Shown: positions 1 through 6,630, counted from the first letter of the stretch. The stretch: DNA of 6,894 bases from Vulcanisaeta distributa (GCA_002506645.1 DAXY01000046.1:3290-10183); one strand, 5' to 3'. Made by a program: numbers and translations. The notes: a model not told the origin generated them from the letters alone.

Positions 1-506
1 CTCTTCTCCTCATCCTTCGTTGCCAGGGTTATGGTTGCGCTCCTCGGTATTTGGGCGTATGGGTTGTATGGGTGCTTACCGTATTGGATGTCAAGGGCCT
101 TAACAACGCCCTCATAGACCCTGCGCCACTCCCTAATCCTCACACCAATGGCGCTCCTGAGGGCCCTCGTCAGGAACTCCGTCTTCTTAATCTCCATGCT
201 ATAGACCTCGGCAGCGCTTATCTGCACAAACGGCGTGTCAGGGCCGAGCTCCCTGGCAATGCCTATGGCCAATGCGGTCTTGCCAGTGCCTGGGGGTCCA
301 ACTATTAGCACGCCCTTACCGCCGAACTTACCTGCCTTGATCATCTTAACGACGTAGTAGGCCGCTTCCCTGGCCTCGACCTGCCCAACAAAGCCATCTG
401 CGGAGAACTGCACCTTACCATCCCTAATTCCGAGACCCTTAATGTGGCTGTGCATCCCAACCCTCTCAAAGGTTGGTTTCACCTCCTCAATCTTTATCTG
501 GGACAT
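1..506 (-). CDS. TIP49/RuvB-like AAA+ ATPase (RuvBL homologue), N-terminal part
   Basis: This is the first 168 residues of an archaeal TIP49 (RuvBL1/2-like) AAA+ ATPase; the rest lies beyond the left edge. The protein begins MSQIKIEEVKPTFERVGMHS and has a Walker A loop GPPGTGKT at residues 70-77. The family-typical stretch TEFLTRALRSAIGVRI follows at about 109-124, leading into what should be the OB-fold insertion (domain II). Walker B and the sensor motifs would lie outside the window. Family members are about 450 residues, form hexameric rings and act in chromatin, RNP or complex assembly in eukaryotes; the archaeal role is poorly defined. The ATG at 506 is supported by a TATA-like TTTAAA at 532-537, preceded by GAAAGG, about 28 bases upstream. 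This is the spacing expected for a leaderless archaeal transcript. The identification is firm; the cellular role is not. Confidence 0.93.
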   Translation of the reverse strand, partial: MSQIKIEEVKPTFERVGMHSHIKGLGIRDGKVQFSADGFVGQVEAREAAYYVVKMIKAGKFGGKGVLIVGPPGTGKTALAIGIARELGPDTPFVQISAAEVYSMEIKKTEFLTRALRSAIGVRIREWRRVYEGVVKALDIQYGKHPYNPYAQIPRSATITLATKDEEK

Positions 507-531
507 CGCAATTAGCGGAGGTGATAAGCCC

Positions 532-543
532 TTTAAACCTTTC
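532..543 (-). promoter_or_regulatory. Candidate archaeal promoter (BRE + TATA box) for the TIP49-like gene
   Basis: On the minus strand a purine-rich GAAAGG (BRE-like, 538-543) is followed by TTTAAA (532-537). The centre of the TATA element lies about 28 bases before the A of the ATG at 506, which fits a transcription start at or next to the start codon. The 74-base gap 507-580 holds nothing else I can support. No T-rich terminator is evident after the upstream ribonuclease gene. Confidence 0.6.
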
Positions 544-580
544 AACGTGAGTTCATCGACCCGGCAAGCGATGACGTGGA

Positions 581-1882
581 TCACCTACTCACGTGAATGA
601 GCATCGTCTCGTCGTTTATGGGCACGTGTACGTTATCAATCCCGTACTTAACCCTCAACCTCTCAAGAAACTGCAGGGCCTTTATTGCCTCGGTATGGAC
701 AAGCAGTACCTTCGTGTCCGGGTTGAAGTGATTAATGAATGCCTCCAACTCAGCCCTACCGCTGTGGGAGCTGAAGTCAAACCAGTAGAGCTTTGCCTCA
801 AGTACGACCTCGCCCTTATCAATAAAGGCCCTACCTCTAGTCAACAACTCAAAGCCTGGCGTATCGGGTGCTTGGTAGCTGGGTAATATCACGGCGTTTT
901 TCCTATCCCTACCGAGCTTCTTGAGGTAATAAACGGATGCGCCGCCCTTTAGCATACCTGCTGGCGAGACTATTATGGCCGGCTCCCTCGTCAAGGACTT
1001 CCTCTGGTAATCCGCGGTTATTTCCAGGCTATTCTCCACAGCCTTGAGGTAAAGCTCGGGATTCGCAAGGTAATGTGGGTACTTAGCCACTATTTGGTTG
1101 GCCACCCTGGCAAGGCCATCAATTATTATTGGGTAGTCAATGCCGTTCTTATAAAGCGTTACTAAAATCTCCTGGGCCCTACCGATAGTTAACACGGGTA
1201 TTAACACCGAACCCCCGTCCTCAATTGTTTCCTTAACGACCCTAATGAACTCCCTCTCAACCTCCTCCCTGGGTGGGTGCGTATTCGCTACGTACGTGCC
1301 CTCCATGATGACTACGTCCACGTCCCTAGGCACGTTATTAATGTCGGCACCGCGCAGTAGGTTTGATGGCGCCAGGTTGAAGTCCCCCGTGAACAATACC
1401 CTGGCCCCATCGATTTCAAGCAGTGTTAACATACTGCCTGGTACGTGGCCTGCGTTTATTACCGTCGCCCTCACGTCCTTGGTTATGTCAACGTCCTCGC
1501 CGTAGGTCACCGGTATTGCGTGGTCAAGCACGGCCTTGATCTCCTCATCCTCGTAGGGTAGGTAATAACCACTTAATTTAATGGCATCCTTAAACATTAT
1601 GTCCGCGAGTTCGAGGGTTAGCGGCGTGGCGTATACGGGAGGTGGGGAGCTCACGTATAGGCTAGGCAATGCGCCGCAGTGATCAAGGTGCGCATGGCTC
1701 AGGAATACGGCCATTATGTCCCTCGGCCTGACGTGGCCCGGCATCACCGGCCTATCATTCTCGTCAAAGTTCACGCCATAATCGAAGAGGAAGCCCTTAT
1801 CTGAGCCCACTTCCTTAACGAAAATAGCCATCCTACCAACCTCTCCACCACCGCCTAGGGCCTTGATCACTAAATCGGTCAT
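581..1882 (-). CDS. Beta-CASP metallo-beta-lactamase ribonuclease, aCPSF2/RNase J-like
   Basis: This is a complete 433-residue zinc-dependent ribonuclease of the beta-CASP family. Numbering from the ATG at 1882, the metallo-beta-lactamase motif HAHLDH is at 63-68 (H63, H65, D67, H68). The third histidine is H146 in AGHVPGS and the metal-bridging aspartate is D167 in TGDFN. The beta-CASP motifs follow: acidic residue E194 in MEGTY (motif A), H373 in SSHSG (motif B) and H396 in VHTEA (motif C). All catalytic residues are present. There are no N-terminal KH domains, so it resembles the short archaeal aCPSF2 class rather than aCPSF1; crenarchaeal members are reported to degrade RNA 5'-to-3'. A GTG at 1891 would add three residues; I prefer the ATG because the first strand (LVIKALGGGGEVGR) starts just after it and no Shine-Dalgarno sequence favours the GTG. 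It is probably cytoplasmic and acts in mRNA processing or decay. Confidence 0.92.
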   Translation of the reverse strand: MTDLVIKALGGGGEVGRMAIFVKEVGSDKGFLFDYGVNFDENDRPVMPGHVRPRDIMAVFLSHAHLDHCGALPSLYVSSPPPVYATPLTLELADIMFKDAIKLSGYYLPYEDEEIKAVLDHAIPVTYGEDVDITKDVRATVINAGHVPGSMLTLLEIDGARVLFTGDFNLAPSNLLRGADINNVPRDVDVVIMEGTYVANTHPPREEVEREFIRVVKETIEDGGSVLIPVLTIGRAQEILVTLYKNGIDYPIIIDGLARVANQIVAKYPHYLANPELYLKAVENSLEITADYQRKSLTREPAIIVSPAGMLKGGASVYYLKKLGRDRKNAVILPSYQAPDTPGFELLTRGRAFIDKGEVVLEAKLYWFDFSSHSGRAELEAFINHFNPDTKVLLVHTEAIKALQFLERLRVKYGIDNVHVPINDETMLIHVSR

Positions 1883-1904
1883 TTTACCCACGTAACCGTT
1901 AAAT

Positions 1905-1933
1905 AACTAGTTTATGTACTTTAATTCGTACAT
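1905..1933 (-). promoter_or_regulatory. A+T-rich promoter region of the ribonuclease gene with an inverted repeat
   Basis: The 58-base gap between the radical SAM stop and the ribonuclease ATG is A+T rich. On the minus strand it contains TATA-like stretches (GAATTAAAG around 1920-1927 and CATAAACTAG around 1908-1917) at distances compatible with a start at or just before 1882-1891. A perfect inverted repeat, ATGTAC (1914-1919) and GTACAT (1928-1933) with an 8-base spacer, overlaps this region. It may be an operator or chance. I cannot decide which stretch is the real TATA box. Confidence 0.35.
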
Positions 1934-1940
1934 TCGTTAA

Positions 1941-3191
1941 TTATAACCTGGCCCAATCGCTATTAATGCCTAGGGACTCCTCGAAGTTCCTCATGACCCT
2001 TACCTGCCAGGGACTTAATTCAACCTCGCCCATCCTCCATAAACGCAGTAATGAGTTCATGGTGCATATTGGGTCCAGGGACCAGGTATCGCCATTAAGC
2101 ACCTCCGCCCTAACCCTACAGCCGCCGCAGTACCTCAGGTATGGGCACCTCATGCATGGTGAATCGCCGTAATTCCTCTCCCTAAGCCTAATCACAAGTT
2201 CCGTATTCACCTTAGGCCTCAACCAAATCTCCGTCAACCTCTCCCTCCTCACATTACCAATCGGCCTATCATTGAAGAATTGGCATGGGTAAACATCGCC
2301 GTTTGGGTATATCGACATTACCTTCCTCCCAGCGCTGCATGCGCCCATCCTACTCACTAGCCTTAACTTACTCATGAACTCATCCTCATCATTACTGGCC
2401 AATAATGATGCAACAATGCCGTCCGCTGGGTTGTCCACGGTCAAGATCTCGACGTTGGGGTACTTCCTAGCCATATCAATTAACCTAATTAGGAACCTCA
2501 GTAATTGTTCTGGGCTCGGTAATAGGTTAATGATTCCCCTGCCCCTACCGCTGGGCACTAGGTGGTAGAACGCGACCCTGGGAATGCCAAGCCTGTGGGC
2601 TAGCTCTACGACCTCGGGCGCATGGTCTATGTTTAACCTAGTAACGGTCGTCCTAATCCCAACGGGTATCCCAACCTCCATCGCGTTCTTAATGCCCCTA
2701 ATCGCCAAATCCCAGGCGCCGGGTACACCCCTGATCTTGTCGTGAACCTCAGGTATTGGTGAGTCAATGCTTATCCCGACGTATTGAACGTTCAATTCCT
2801 TAAGCCTCAACGCCCAATCCCTGGTAATCAACGTACCGTTCGTGCTCAGCGACACCTTAATGCCGTACTCATCAGCCCTCCTCATGACCTCGGCAATGTC
2901 CTCCCTGATCAGGGGCTCACCACCGCTAACAATGAGTAGCGGAGTCCTCAACTCGTGGGCATCATCAACTACCCTAAGTGCCTCCTCAGTGGTTAGTTCA
3001 TCCCTCGATAGGCCCTGTATGGCATTTATGTAGCAGTGAATACACCTTAGGTTGCACCTATAGGTTATGTTCCAGAATATTAACGGCCTACTAATGTCCG
3101 TAAACTCCCTATCACCCCTCACGTAATCATGCCCCTTAATGGATAGGCTAACGGTGCCACTCCCAACCACCAAATTCGTTATATTAATCAT
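1941..3191 (-). CDS. Radical SAM/SPASM enzyme, NirJ/AhbC-like
   Basis: This is a 416-residue radical SAM enzyme with a C-terminal SPASM-type domain. The SAM-binding [4Fe-4S] motif is C46-x3-C50-x2-C53 (CNLRCIHC), preceded by RPLIFWNITYRCN, as in NirJ/AhbC proteins. SGGEP (89-93) is the SAM-binding GGE motif. FYHLVPSGRGRG (208-219) and LTVDNPADG (250-258) are also features of the NirJ/AhbC group, which removes side chains from siroheme-derived tetrapyrroles in the heme d1 and archaeal heme pathways. Auxiliary cluster cysteines are C285, C303, C346, C349, C355, C358 and C376. As I recall the family, C303 and C358 replace non-cysteine positions in classical NirJ/AhbC, so the auxiliary clusters may differ. 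It could therefore be AhbC (didecarboxysiroheme deacetylase) or a relative with another substrate. The ATG at 3191 has a TATA-like TAATTAAT centred about 28 bases upstream. It diverges from another radical SAM gene. Confidence 0.88.
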   Translation of the reverse strand: MINITNLVVGSGTVSLSIKGHDYVRGDREFTDISRPLIFWNITYRCNLRCIHCYINAIQGLSRDELTTEEALRVVDDAHELRTPLLIVSGGEPLIREDIAEVMRRADEYGIKVSLSTNGTLITRDWALRLKELNVQYVGISIDSPIPEVHDKIRGVPGAWDLAIRGIKNAMEVGIPVGIRTTVTRLNIDHAPEVVELAHRLGIPRVAFYHLVPSGRGRGIINLLPSPEQLLRFLIRLIDMARKYPNVEILTVDNPADGIVASLLASNDEDEFMSKLRLVSRMGACSAGRKVMSIYPNGDVYPCQFFNDRPIGNVRRERLTEIWLRPKVNTELVIRLRERNYGDSPCMRCPYLRYCGGCRVRAEVLNGDTWSLDPICTMNSLLRLWRMGEVELSPWQVRVMRNFEESLGINSDWARL

Positions 3192-3215
3192 CTAAACCAG
3201 CGGGTAGTTGGCCAG

Positions 3216-3229
3216 TAATTAATCTTCCC
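3216..3229 (-). promoter_or_regulatory. Candidate promoter of the NirJ/AhbC-like gene
   Basis: On the minus strand, purine-rich GGGAAG (3224-3229) is followed by ATTAATTA (3216-3223). The centre is about 28 bases upstream of the ATG at 3191. This matches the BRE plus TATA arrangement and the spacing of leaderless crenarchaeal transcription. Confidence 0.65.
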
Positions 3230-3250
3230 AGGCATGTATTCCAAAATAAC

Positions 3251-3276
3251 ACTTAGGAAGTAAGTTATTAAGTAAG
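3251..3276 (+). promoter_or_regulatory. Candidate promoter of the AhbD/TIGR04053-like gene, with overlapping repeats
   Basis: TTATTA (3265-3270) is centred about 27 bases upstream of the ATG at 3295 and is preceded by GGAAGTAAG, which is BRE-like. The same short stretch holds an inverted repeat ACTTA (3251-3255) / TAAGT (3261-3265). It also holds a direct repeat AAGTAAG at 3258-3264 and 3270-3276, which straddles the TATA element with a 12-base period. The promoter assignment is reasonable; the repeats may be a regulator site, but this is inference. Confidence 0.6.
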
Positions 3277-3294
3277 GTTAGCAAGCCACGCGCA

Positions 3295-4413
3295 ATGCAT
3301 GGGTGGCCGCTTGAGGAGAAGCCATTGCTGGTGTTCTACGAAACCACGAAGGCATGCCCACTCGCATGTAGGCATTGCAGGGCAAACGCGCTGCTCAGGC
3401 CATTACCCACGGAGTTAAGTACTGAGGAGGCTAAGAAATTCATTGAGGACTTGACGGGGTTCGGCAGGCCATACCCAGTGCTCATACTCACGGGCGGCGA
3501 CCCATTGACCAGGGATGACATTTTTGAATTAATGGATCACGCGAAGTCCTTGGGGATACCCATGGCGATCTCGCCCGCGGTATCAACGAAGCTGCTCAAC
3601 GATGACGTAATCAAGGAGTTGAGGGGGCGCGTGGGCTCCGTGTCGATAAGTCTCGATGGCGCAAGCCCCGAAACCCACAACTACATTAGGAGGACTGCTT
3701 TGGAGAGGATCGATGTTTTTAAAACGACGCTTGAGGTATTTAATAAACTCAGGAATTACGGCATTGAGTTTCAGGTTAATACTACCGTAATGAAGTTAAA
3801 CGTTCACGAACTACCCCAGGTATTTAAGATCGTGAGGGATAGCGGCGCCAACGCGTGGGAGGTCTTCTTCCTAATACGTGTGGGCCGTGGCATGGAGCTT
3901 GAGCCCCTCGATCCCTGGGAGACGGAGGATGTGGTTCAATTCCTATATGACGCATCGCTGTATGGACTGCCCATAAGGACCGTGGAGGCGCCATTCTTCA
4001 GGAGGGTTATAATGCAGAGGGGCGCTGGCGTTAAGTACGTTGGTGGTAATCTTTACCAGGAATTAACGGCACAACTAAGGAAGTTAATGGGCGAGCCCCC
4101 GGGCATTGGTAAGAAGCCGAGTTTCACACCGACAAGGGATGGTTATGGCATAATATTCGTCTCAAGCGATGGCTCGATATACCCAAGCGGGTTTCTACCG
4201 CTTACACTTGGCAACGTTAGGAGGGACAACATAGTGAGGGTGTATAGGGAACACCCGGTGCTGAGGACTATAAGGGCGGCTGAGTTCCACGGTAAGTGCG
4301 GCGTATGCGAGTTCCGAAACATATGCGGTGGATCAAGGGCCAGGGCATTCACAGAACTTGGGGACCCGCTCGGCCCAGACCCGGCGTGTGTTTATGAACC
4401 TACTGCGAAATAA
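3295..4413 (+). CDS. Radical SAM/SPASM enzyme, AhbD/TIGR04053-like
   Basis: This is a 372-residue radical SAM protein. The SAM cluster motif is C21-x3-C25-x2-C28 (CPLACRHC), and TGGDP at 66-70 is the GGE-type SAM contact. SLDGASPETH (119-128) and VNTTVMKLNVHELP (161-174) are typical of the AhbD-related group. TVEAPFFRR (229-237), IIFVSSDGSIYPSGFLPL (286-303) and CGVCEFRNICGGSRARA (335-351) agree with the family modelled as TIGR04053. The SPASM region has C335, C338, C344 and C365, and serine (S298) stands where many relatives have cysteine (YPSGF instead of YPCGF), so one auxiliary-cluster ligand is absent. AhbD itself decarboxylates Fe-coproporphyrin to heme; the TIGR04053 relatives have no agreed substrate, to my knowledge. 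Divergence from a NirJ/AhbC-like gene supports a tetrapyrrole role. The start codon has a TATA box 27 bases upstream. The 3' end overlaps the convergent gene by 14 bases. Confidence 0.88.
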   Translation: MHGWPLEEKPLLVFYETTKACPLACRHCRANALLRPLPTELSTEEAKKFIEDLTGFGRPYPVLILTGGDPLTRDDIFELMDHAKSLGIPMAISPAVSTKLLNDDVIKELRGRVGSVSISLDGASPETHNYIRRTALERIDVFKTTLEVFNKLRNYGIEFQVNTTVMKLNVHELPQVFKIVRDSGANAWEVFFLIRVGRGMELEPLDPWETEDVVQFLYDASLYGLPIRTVEAPFFRRVIMQRGAGVKYVGGNLYQELTAQLRKLMGEPPGIGKKPSFTPTRDGYGIIFVSSDGSIYPSGFLPLTLGNVRRDNIVRVYREHPVLRTIRAAEFHGKCGVCEFRNICGGSRARAFTELGDPLGPDPACVYEPTAK

Positions 4414-4834
4414 CCCTGTTAAAGAGCTCCCTAACGCCAAACCTACTAAGCACCTCATTAATCCACTCCCACCTGAGGCTATTCCTCACGTTGGCGTTCA
4501 TCATTAATTCCCTAATGATGCCCACGTACCACGGAATATCCTCATTAACCACTGCCGAGACCACGAGATCCTCAATGGACGCGTATGGGATACCGCCCAT
4601 GAGGATTGCACGTTGGGATAGACCAGGCACTAGGGACTTCTCAATAACCACCGAGCCGCCCAGAACCCGCTTAACTAAGTCATAGTCCCCATAGATCATG
4701 ACGTCAATTACGTCGGGAATATCAAAAATGCCCAACCTCCTACCAATAACCTTCAATAGGCTGGCCAATCCACAGGCGTGGTCCACACTCAACTCAATAA
4801 GCATCCAATGCGCATCCTCGCAAGTAATGCCCAT
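4400..4834 (-). CDS. Unrecognised 144-residue protein, last gene of the peptidase-phosphatase operon
   Basis: I do not recognise this protein. It starts MGITCEDAHWMLIELSVDHA and looks like a soluble alpha/beta protein, with no signal peptide or clear membrane segment. A segment IPYASIEDLVVSAVV (residues 82-96) followed by a helical C-terminus recalls the C-terminal half of minimal nucleotidyltransferase-fold proteins. However, no GS...DxD active site is present, so this is only a weak resemblance. The ATG at 4834 lies 4 bases after the phosphatase stop (4839-4841) and has GGGGGT 7 bases upstream, an acceptable Shine-Dalgarno sequence. GTG codons at 4849 and 4855, inside the phosphatase gene, would add 5 or 7 residues but lack such a site. 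It is probably translated from the same mRNA as the phosphatase and peptidase. The codon use and uninterrupted frame support a real gene. The stop lies within the convergent radical SAM gene. Confidence 0.75.
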   Translation of the reverse strand: MGITCEDAHWMLIELSVDHACGLASLLKVIGRRLGIFDIPDVIDVMIYGDYDLVKRVLGGSVVIEKSLVPGLSQRAILMGGIPYASIEDLVVSAVVNEDIPWYVGIIRELMMNANVRNSLRWEWINEVLSRFGVRELFNRVISQ

Positions 4835-4838
4835 GGCC

Positions 4839-5504
4839 CTAACCCCCACACCCACTTAATAACTCATTATCACTAAGCCCAAGGCTCCTCAACACCCTCA
4901 ATGGGCTTAGGTTTAGGAAAACCACGTCATTATTGCTTAGGTCAATGGCCGTTATGGAACCAGTGTCAATACGCAACCTATAGATGTTGCTTAGTGGTAG
5001 GCCAATGACAAGGGCCACCGCGGTGGCTATTGGGTGCCAATGGCTCACCGTAATGACGGACTTCTCACCAAGGCTTCTCACGTGGGTTAGGAATTCCGTG
5101 ACCCTATTGACCACGGACTTCATGGTCTCACCGCCCGGTGGATGGTACTTAACTGGGTCCATCCTATAATTATCGAAGGGTACCTCATCAATTCTCTTGA
5201 GCTCCCACTCACCCATGTCAACCTCCCTCAACCTATCATCAACCCTATAATTAGGGTCTATACAACCCGCTGTCTGGCGCGCACGCAGGAGCGGTGATGT
5301 GAACACGGGACCCTTAACGCCCATTCTACGTAGAAGCAGCGCCGCCGCAGCGGCCTCGAGCCTACCCCTATCCGTCAATGGATTATCGTCATAATTCCTT
5401 GAGTGGAGTATCCTAAGCGCATTGAATTGCGCCTCGCCGTGCCTAACGAGGTATAGGATCACGTCGATGACCATGGGGTGAAGTAATAAAGCATTACCGC
5501 TCAT
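4839..5504 (-). CDS. Histidine phosphatase (phosphoglycerate mutase-like superfamily)
   Basis: This is a 221-residue member of the histidine phosphatase (phosphoglycerate mutase-like) superfamily. The phospho-acceptor motif LVRHGE is at 19-24 with H22. The second catalytic arginine region is TSPLLRARQTA (69-79, R74). REVDMGEWE (93-101) holds the candidate general acid, PPGGET is at 122-127, and the second histidine is H155 in VSHWHP. All core residues are present, so activity is expected. The substrate is not evident: relatives include cofactor-dependent phosphoglycerate mutase, alpha-ribazole phosphatase and broad-specificity phosphatases. The ATG at 5504 overlaps the peptidase stop as TAATG, which suggests translational coupling. 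An internal ATG at 5474 (MVIDVILYLVRHGE) would give the more usual short N-terminus but has no evident ribosome binding site. Residues from about 192 to the C-terminus have no recognised motif. Confidence 0.9.
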   Translation of the reverse strand: MSGNALLLHPMVIDVILYLVRHGEAQFNALRILHSRNYDDNPLTDRGRLEAAAAALLLRRMGVKGPVFTSPLLRARQTAGCIDPNYRVDDRLREVDMGEWELKRIDEVPFDNYRMDPVKYHPPGGETMKSVVNRVTEFLTHVRSLGEKSVITVSHWHPIATAVALVIGLPLSNIYRLRIDTGSITAIDLSNNDVVFLNLSPLRVLRSLGLSDNELLSGCGG

Positions 5505-6613
5505 TAAGCCTTAACAACGACCTCAGGCCAATACGTATCCAAGACCTCAACCTCACCACTTGGCTTAATGACGACATCGCTCTCAAGCCTAACCCCAAAC
5601 CTACCTGGTAGGTATATGCCAGGCTCTATAGTAAATGCGCTACCCCTCGGTAGTGCCTTATCGTATGACTGGCTTATGAATGGCTCCTCATGAACCTCAA
5701 GCCCAATACCATGGCCGGTCCTATGGATGAAGTACTGCCCATAACCACCATCACTAATTACCTTCCTAGCCATGGAATCGACGTACGAGCCCGTAACACC
5801 CTCCCTAACGCCGGCTATGGCCTCGTCATGCGCCCTCCTAACCAGGTCATAGACGCGCCAGAATTCGTTGGGCGGGTCTCCAATGACTAGCGTCCTCGTT
5901 AAGTCGCCGTAATAATCATTATATGTAGCGGTAACGTCGAGGATTACGACGTCCCCAACCTCGATCTTACGCCTTGATGGCGTCCAATGCGGAATTGCGG
6001 AGTTAGGACCTGACTGAACCAAGGTGTCCTTAGGCTCAGCGCCAGCATCGCTAATTGCCTCATTAATTAACCTGGCAACCTCGGCCTCGGTCATGCCGGG
6101 CTTAATAGATTCATGGGCAGCCCTAATCCCCTCCTCAATAGCCCTGACGGCGCCCTCGATACTCCGTAACTCATCCTCATCCTTACTAATCCTCATAGAT
6201 GTCAATAGGTCATCAATCGATTGATCATCAAACTCACCAATCGCCTTGCGCAGGGTCCAGAGGTGATTGAGCAATGCCCTACCCTCGAGACCCACCCTCC
6301 TCACTACGCCGCAATTCCCATGAATGAACGACTTAATGGCATTCAGCGGGCCCTCCTCATCGCCATAAACAATGTATGGTAGGCCCACGGCCCTGGCCCT
6401 CCCCTCATCAAGCCTTGGGAGCAGTAGGGCGTATGCGCCGTTGCCCGTGCAAATCATTAATGCGCCAAACCTCTCGAAGGTCTCGATATAGGAGCCAACC
6501 AAGTACCTAAAATTGGGTCCCGGGACTATAATCGCCAACTCTATCGACTCCCTACTCAACTCATTAATCAACCTATTAATCCTGTCGGTAATTGGCACGG
6601 CAGAATAACGCAT
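5504..6613 (-). CDS. Xaa-Pro peptidase (M24B metallopeptidase, PepQ/PepP-like)
   Basis: This is a 369-residue peptidase with a creatinase-like N-terminal domain (about 1-135) and a pita-bread catalytic domain (about 145-365). The five dinuclear metal ligands are present: D226 and D237 in LDVTATYNDYYGDLTRT, H301 in TGHGIGLEVHEEP, E330 in TIEPGIY and E344 in RLESDV. H209 (IPHW) and H308 are likely substrate-contacting histidines. Such enzymes cleave Xaa-Pro dipeptides or N-terminal Xaa-Pro bonds in the cytoplasm and recycle proline peptides. It leads a minus-strand operon with the histidine phosphatase (TAATG overlap) and a small unknown protein. The start is uncertain: ATG 6613 is in the usual position, but no TATA box lies 24-31 bases before it. 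A TATA-like CTTATTA (6621-6627) is 26 bases before GTG 6598 (codon 6), which could be a leaderless start. A box C/D RNA lies immediately upstream. Confidence 0.92.
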   Translation of the reverse strand: MRYSAVPITDRINRLINELSRESIELAIIVPGPNFRYLVGSYIETFERFGALMICTGNGAYALLLPRLDEGRARAVGLPYIVYGDEEGPLNAIKSFIHGNCGVVRRVGLEGRALLNHLWTLRKAIGEFDDQSIDDLLTSMRISKDEDELRSIEGAVRAIEEGIRAAHESIKPGMTEAEVARLINEAISDAGAEPKDTLVQSGPNSAIPHWTPSRRKIEVGDVVILDVTATYNDYYGDLTRTLVIGDPPNEFWRVYDLVRRAHDEAIAGVREGVTGSYVDSMARKVISDGGYGQYFIHRTGHGIGLEVHEEPFISQSYDKALPRGSAFTIEPGIYLPGRFGVRLESDVVIKPSGEVEVLDTYWPEVVVKA

Positions 6614-6620
6614 GAAGGCC

Positions 6621-6630
6621 TAATAAGTAA
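6621..6630 (-). promoter_or_regulatory. Possible TATA box of the peptidase operon
   Basis: The minus strand reads TTACTTATTA here, preceded by AGGAA. The element lies only 8-17 bases before the ATG at 6613, too close for transcription beginning at that codon. It is centred about 27 bases before the GTG at 6598. Either translation starts at the GTG, or the operon is read from a promoter further upstream, through the guide RNA. Confidence 0.4.

Noticed and set aside
51..308. Plus-strand open frame of 85 codons
   Set aside because: It is antisense to the TIP49-like gene, whose Walker A and family motifs are clear, and its product has no recognisable features. The other plus-strand frames opposite the minus-strand genes are rejected for the same reason.
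514..548. Strong Shine-Dalgarno-like GGAGGTGA on the plus strand near 516-523, followed by a GTG at 546
   Set aside because: The frame after the GTG runs only 18 codons and enters the 3' end of the ribonuclease gene in antisense. The motif also lies about 22 bases before it, too far for a ribosome binding site.
589..596. Palindrome TCACGTGA
   Set aside because: It lies within the last codons of the ribonuclease gene and is explained by coding sequence. No second copy or promoter context supports a regulatory site.
1303..1309. ATGATGA, a C-box-like string on the plus strand inside the ribonuclease gene
   Set aside because: No CTGA box follows at guide distance. Similar strings on the minus strand at about 2388 and 4499 also lack partner boxes and simply encode the proteins there.
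4400..4834. Assignment of the unknown protein as a nucleotidyltransferase (MNT-like antitoxin)
   Set aside because: The IPYASIEDLVV segment is suggestive, but the catalytic GS and paired aspartates are absent and no HEPN-type partner is next to it.
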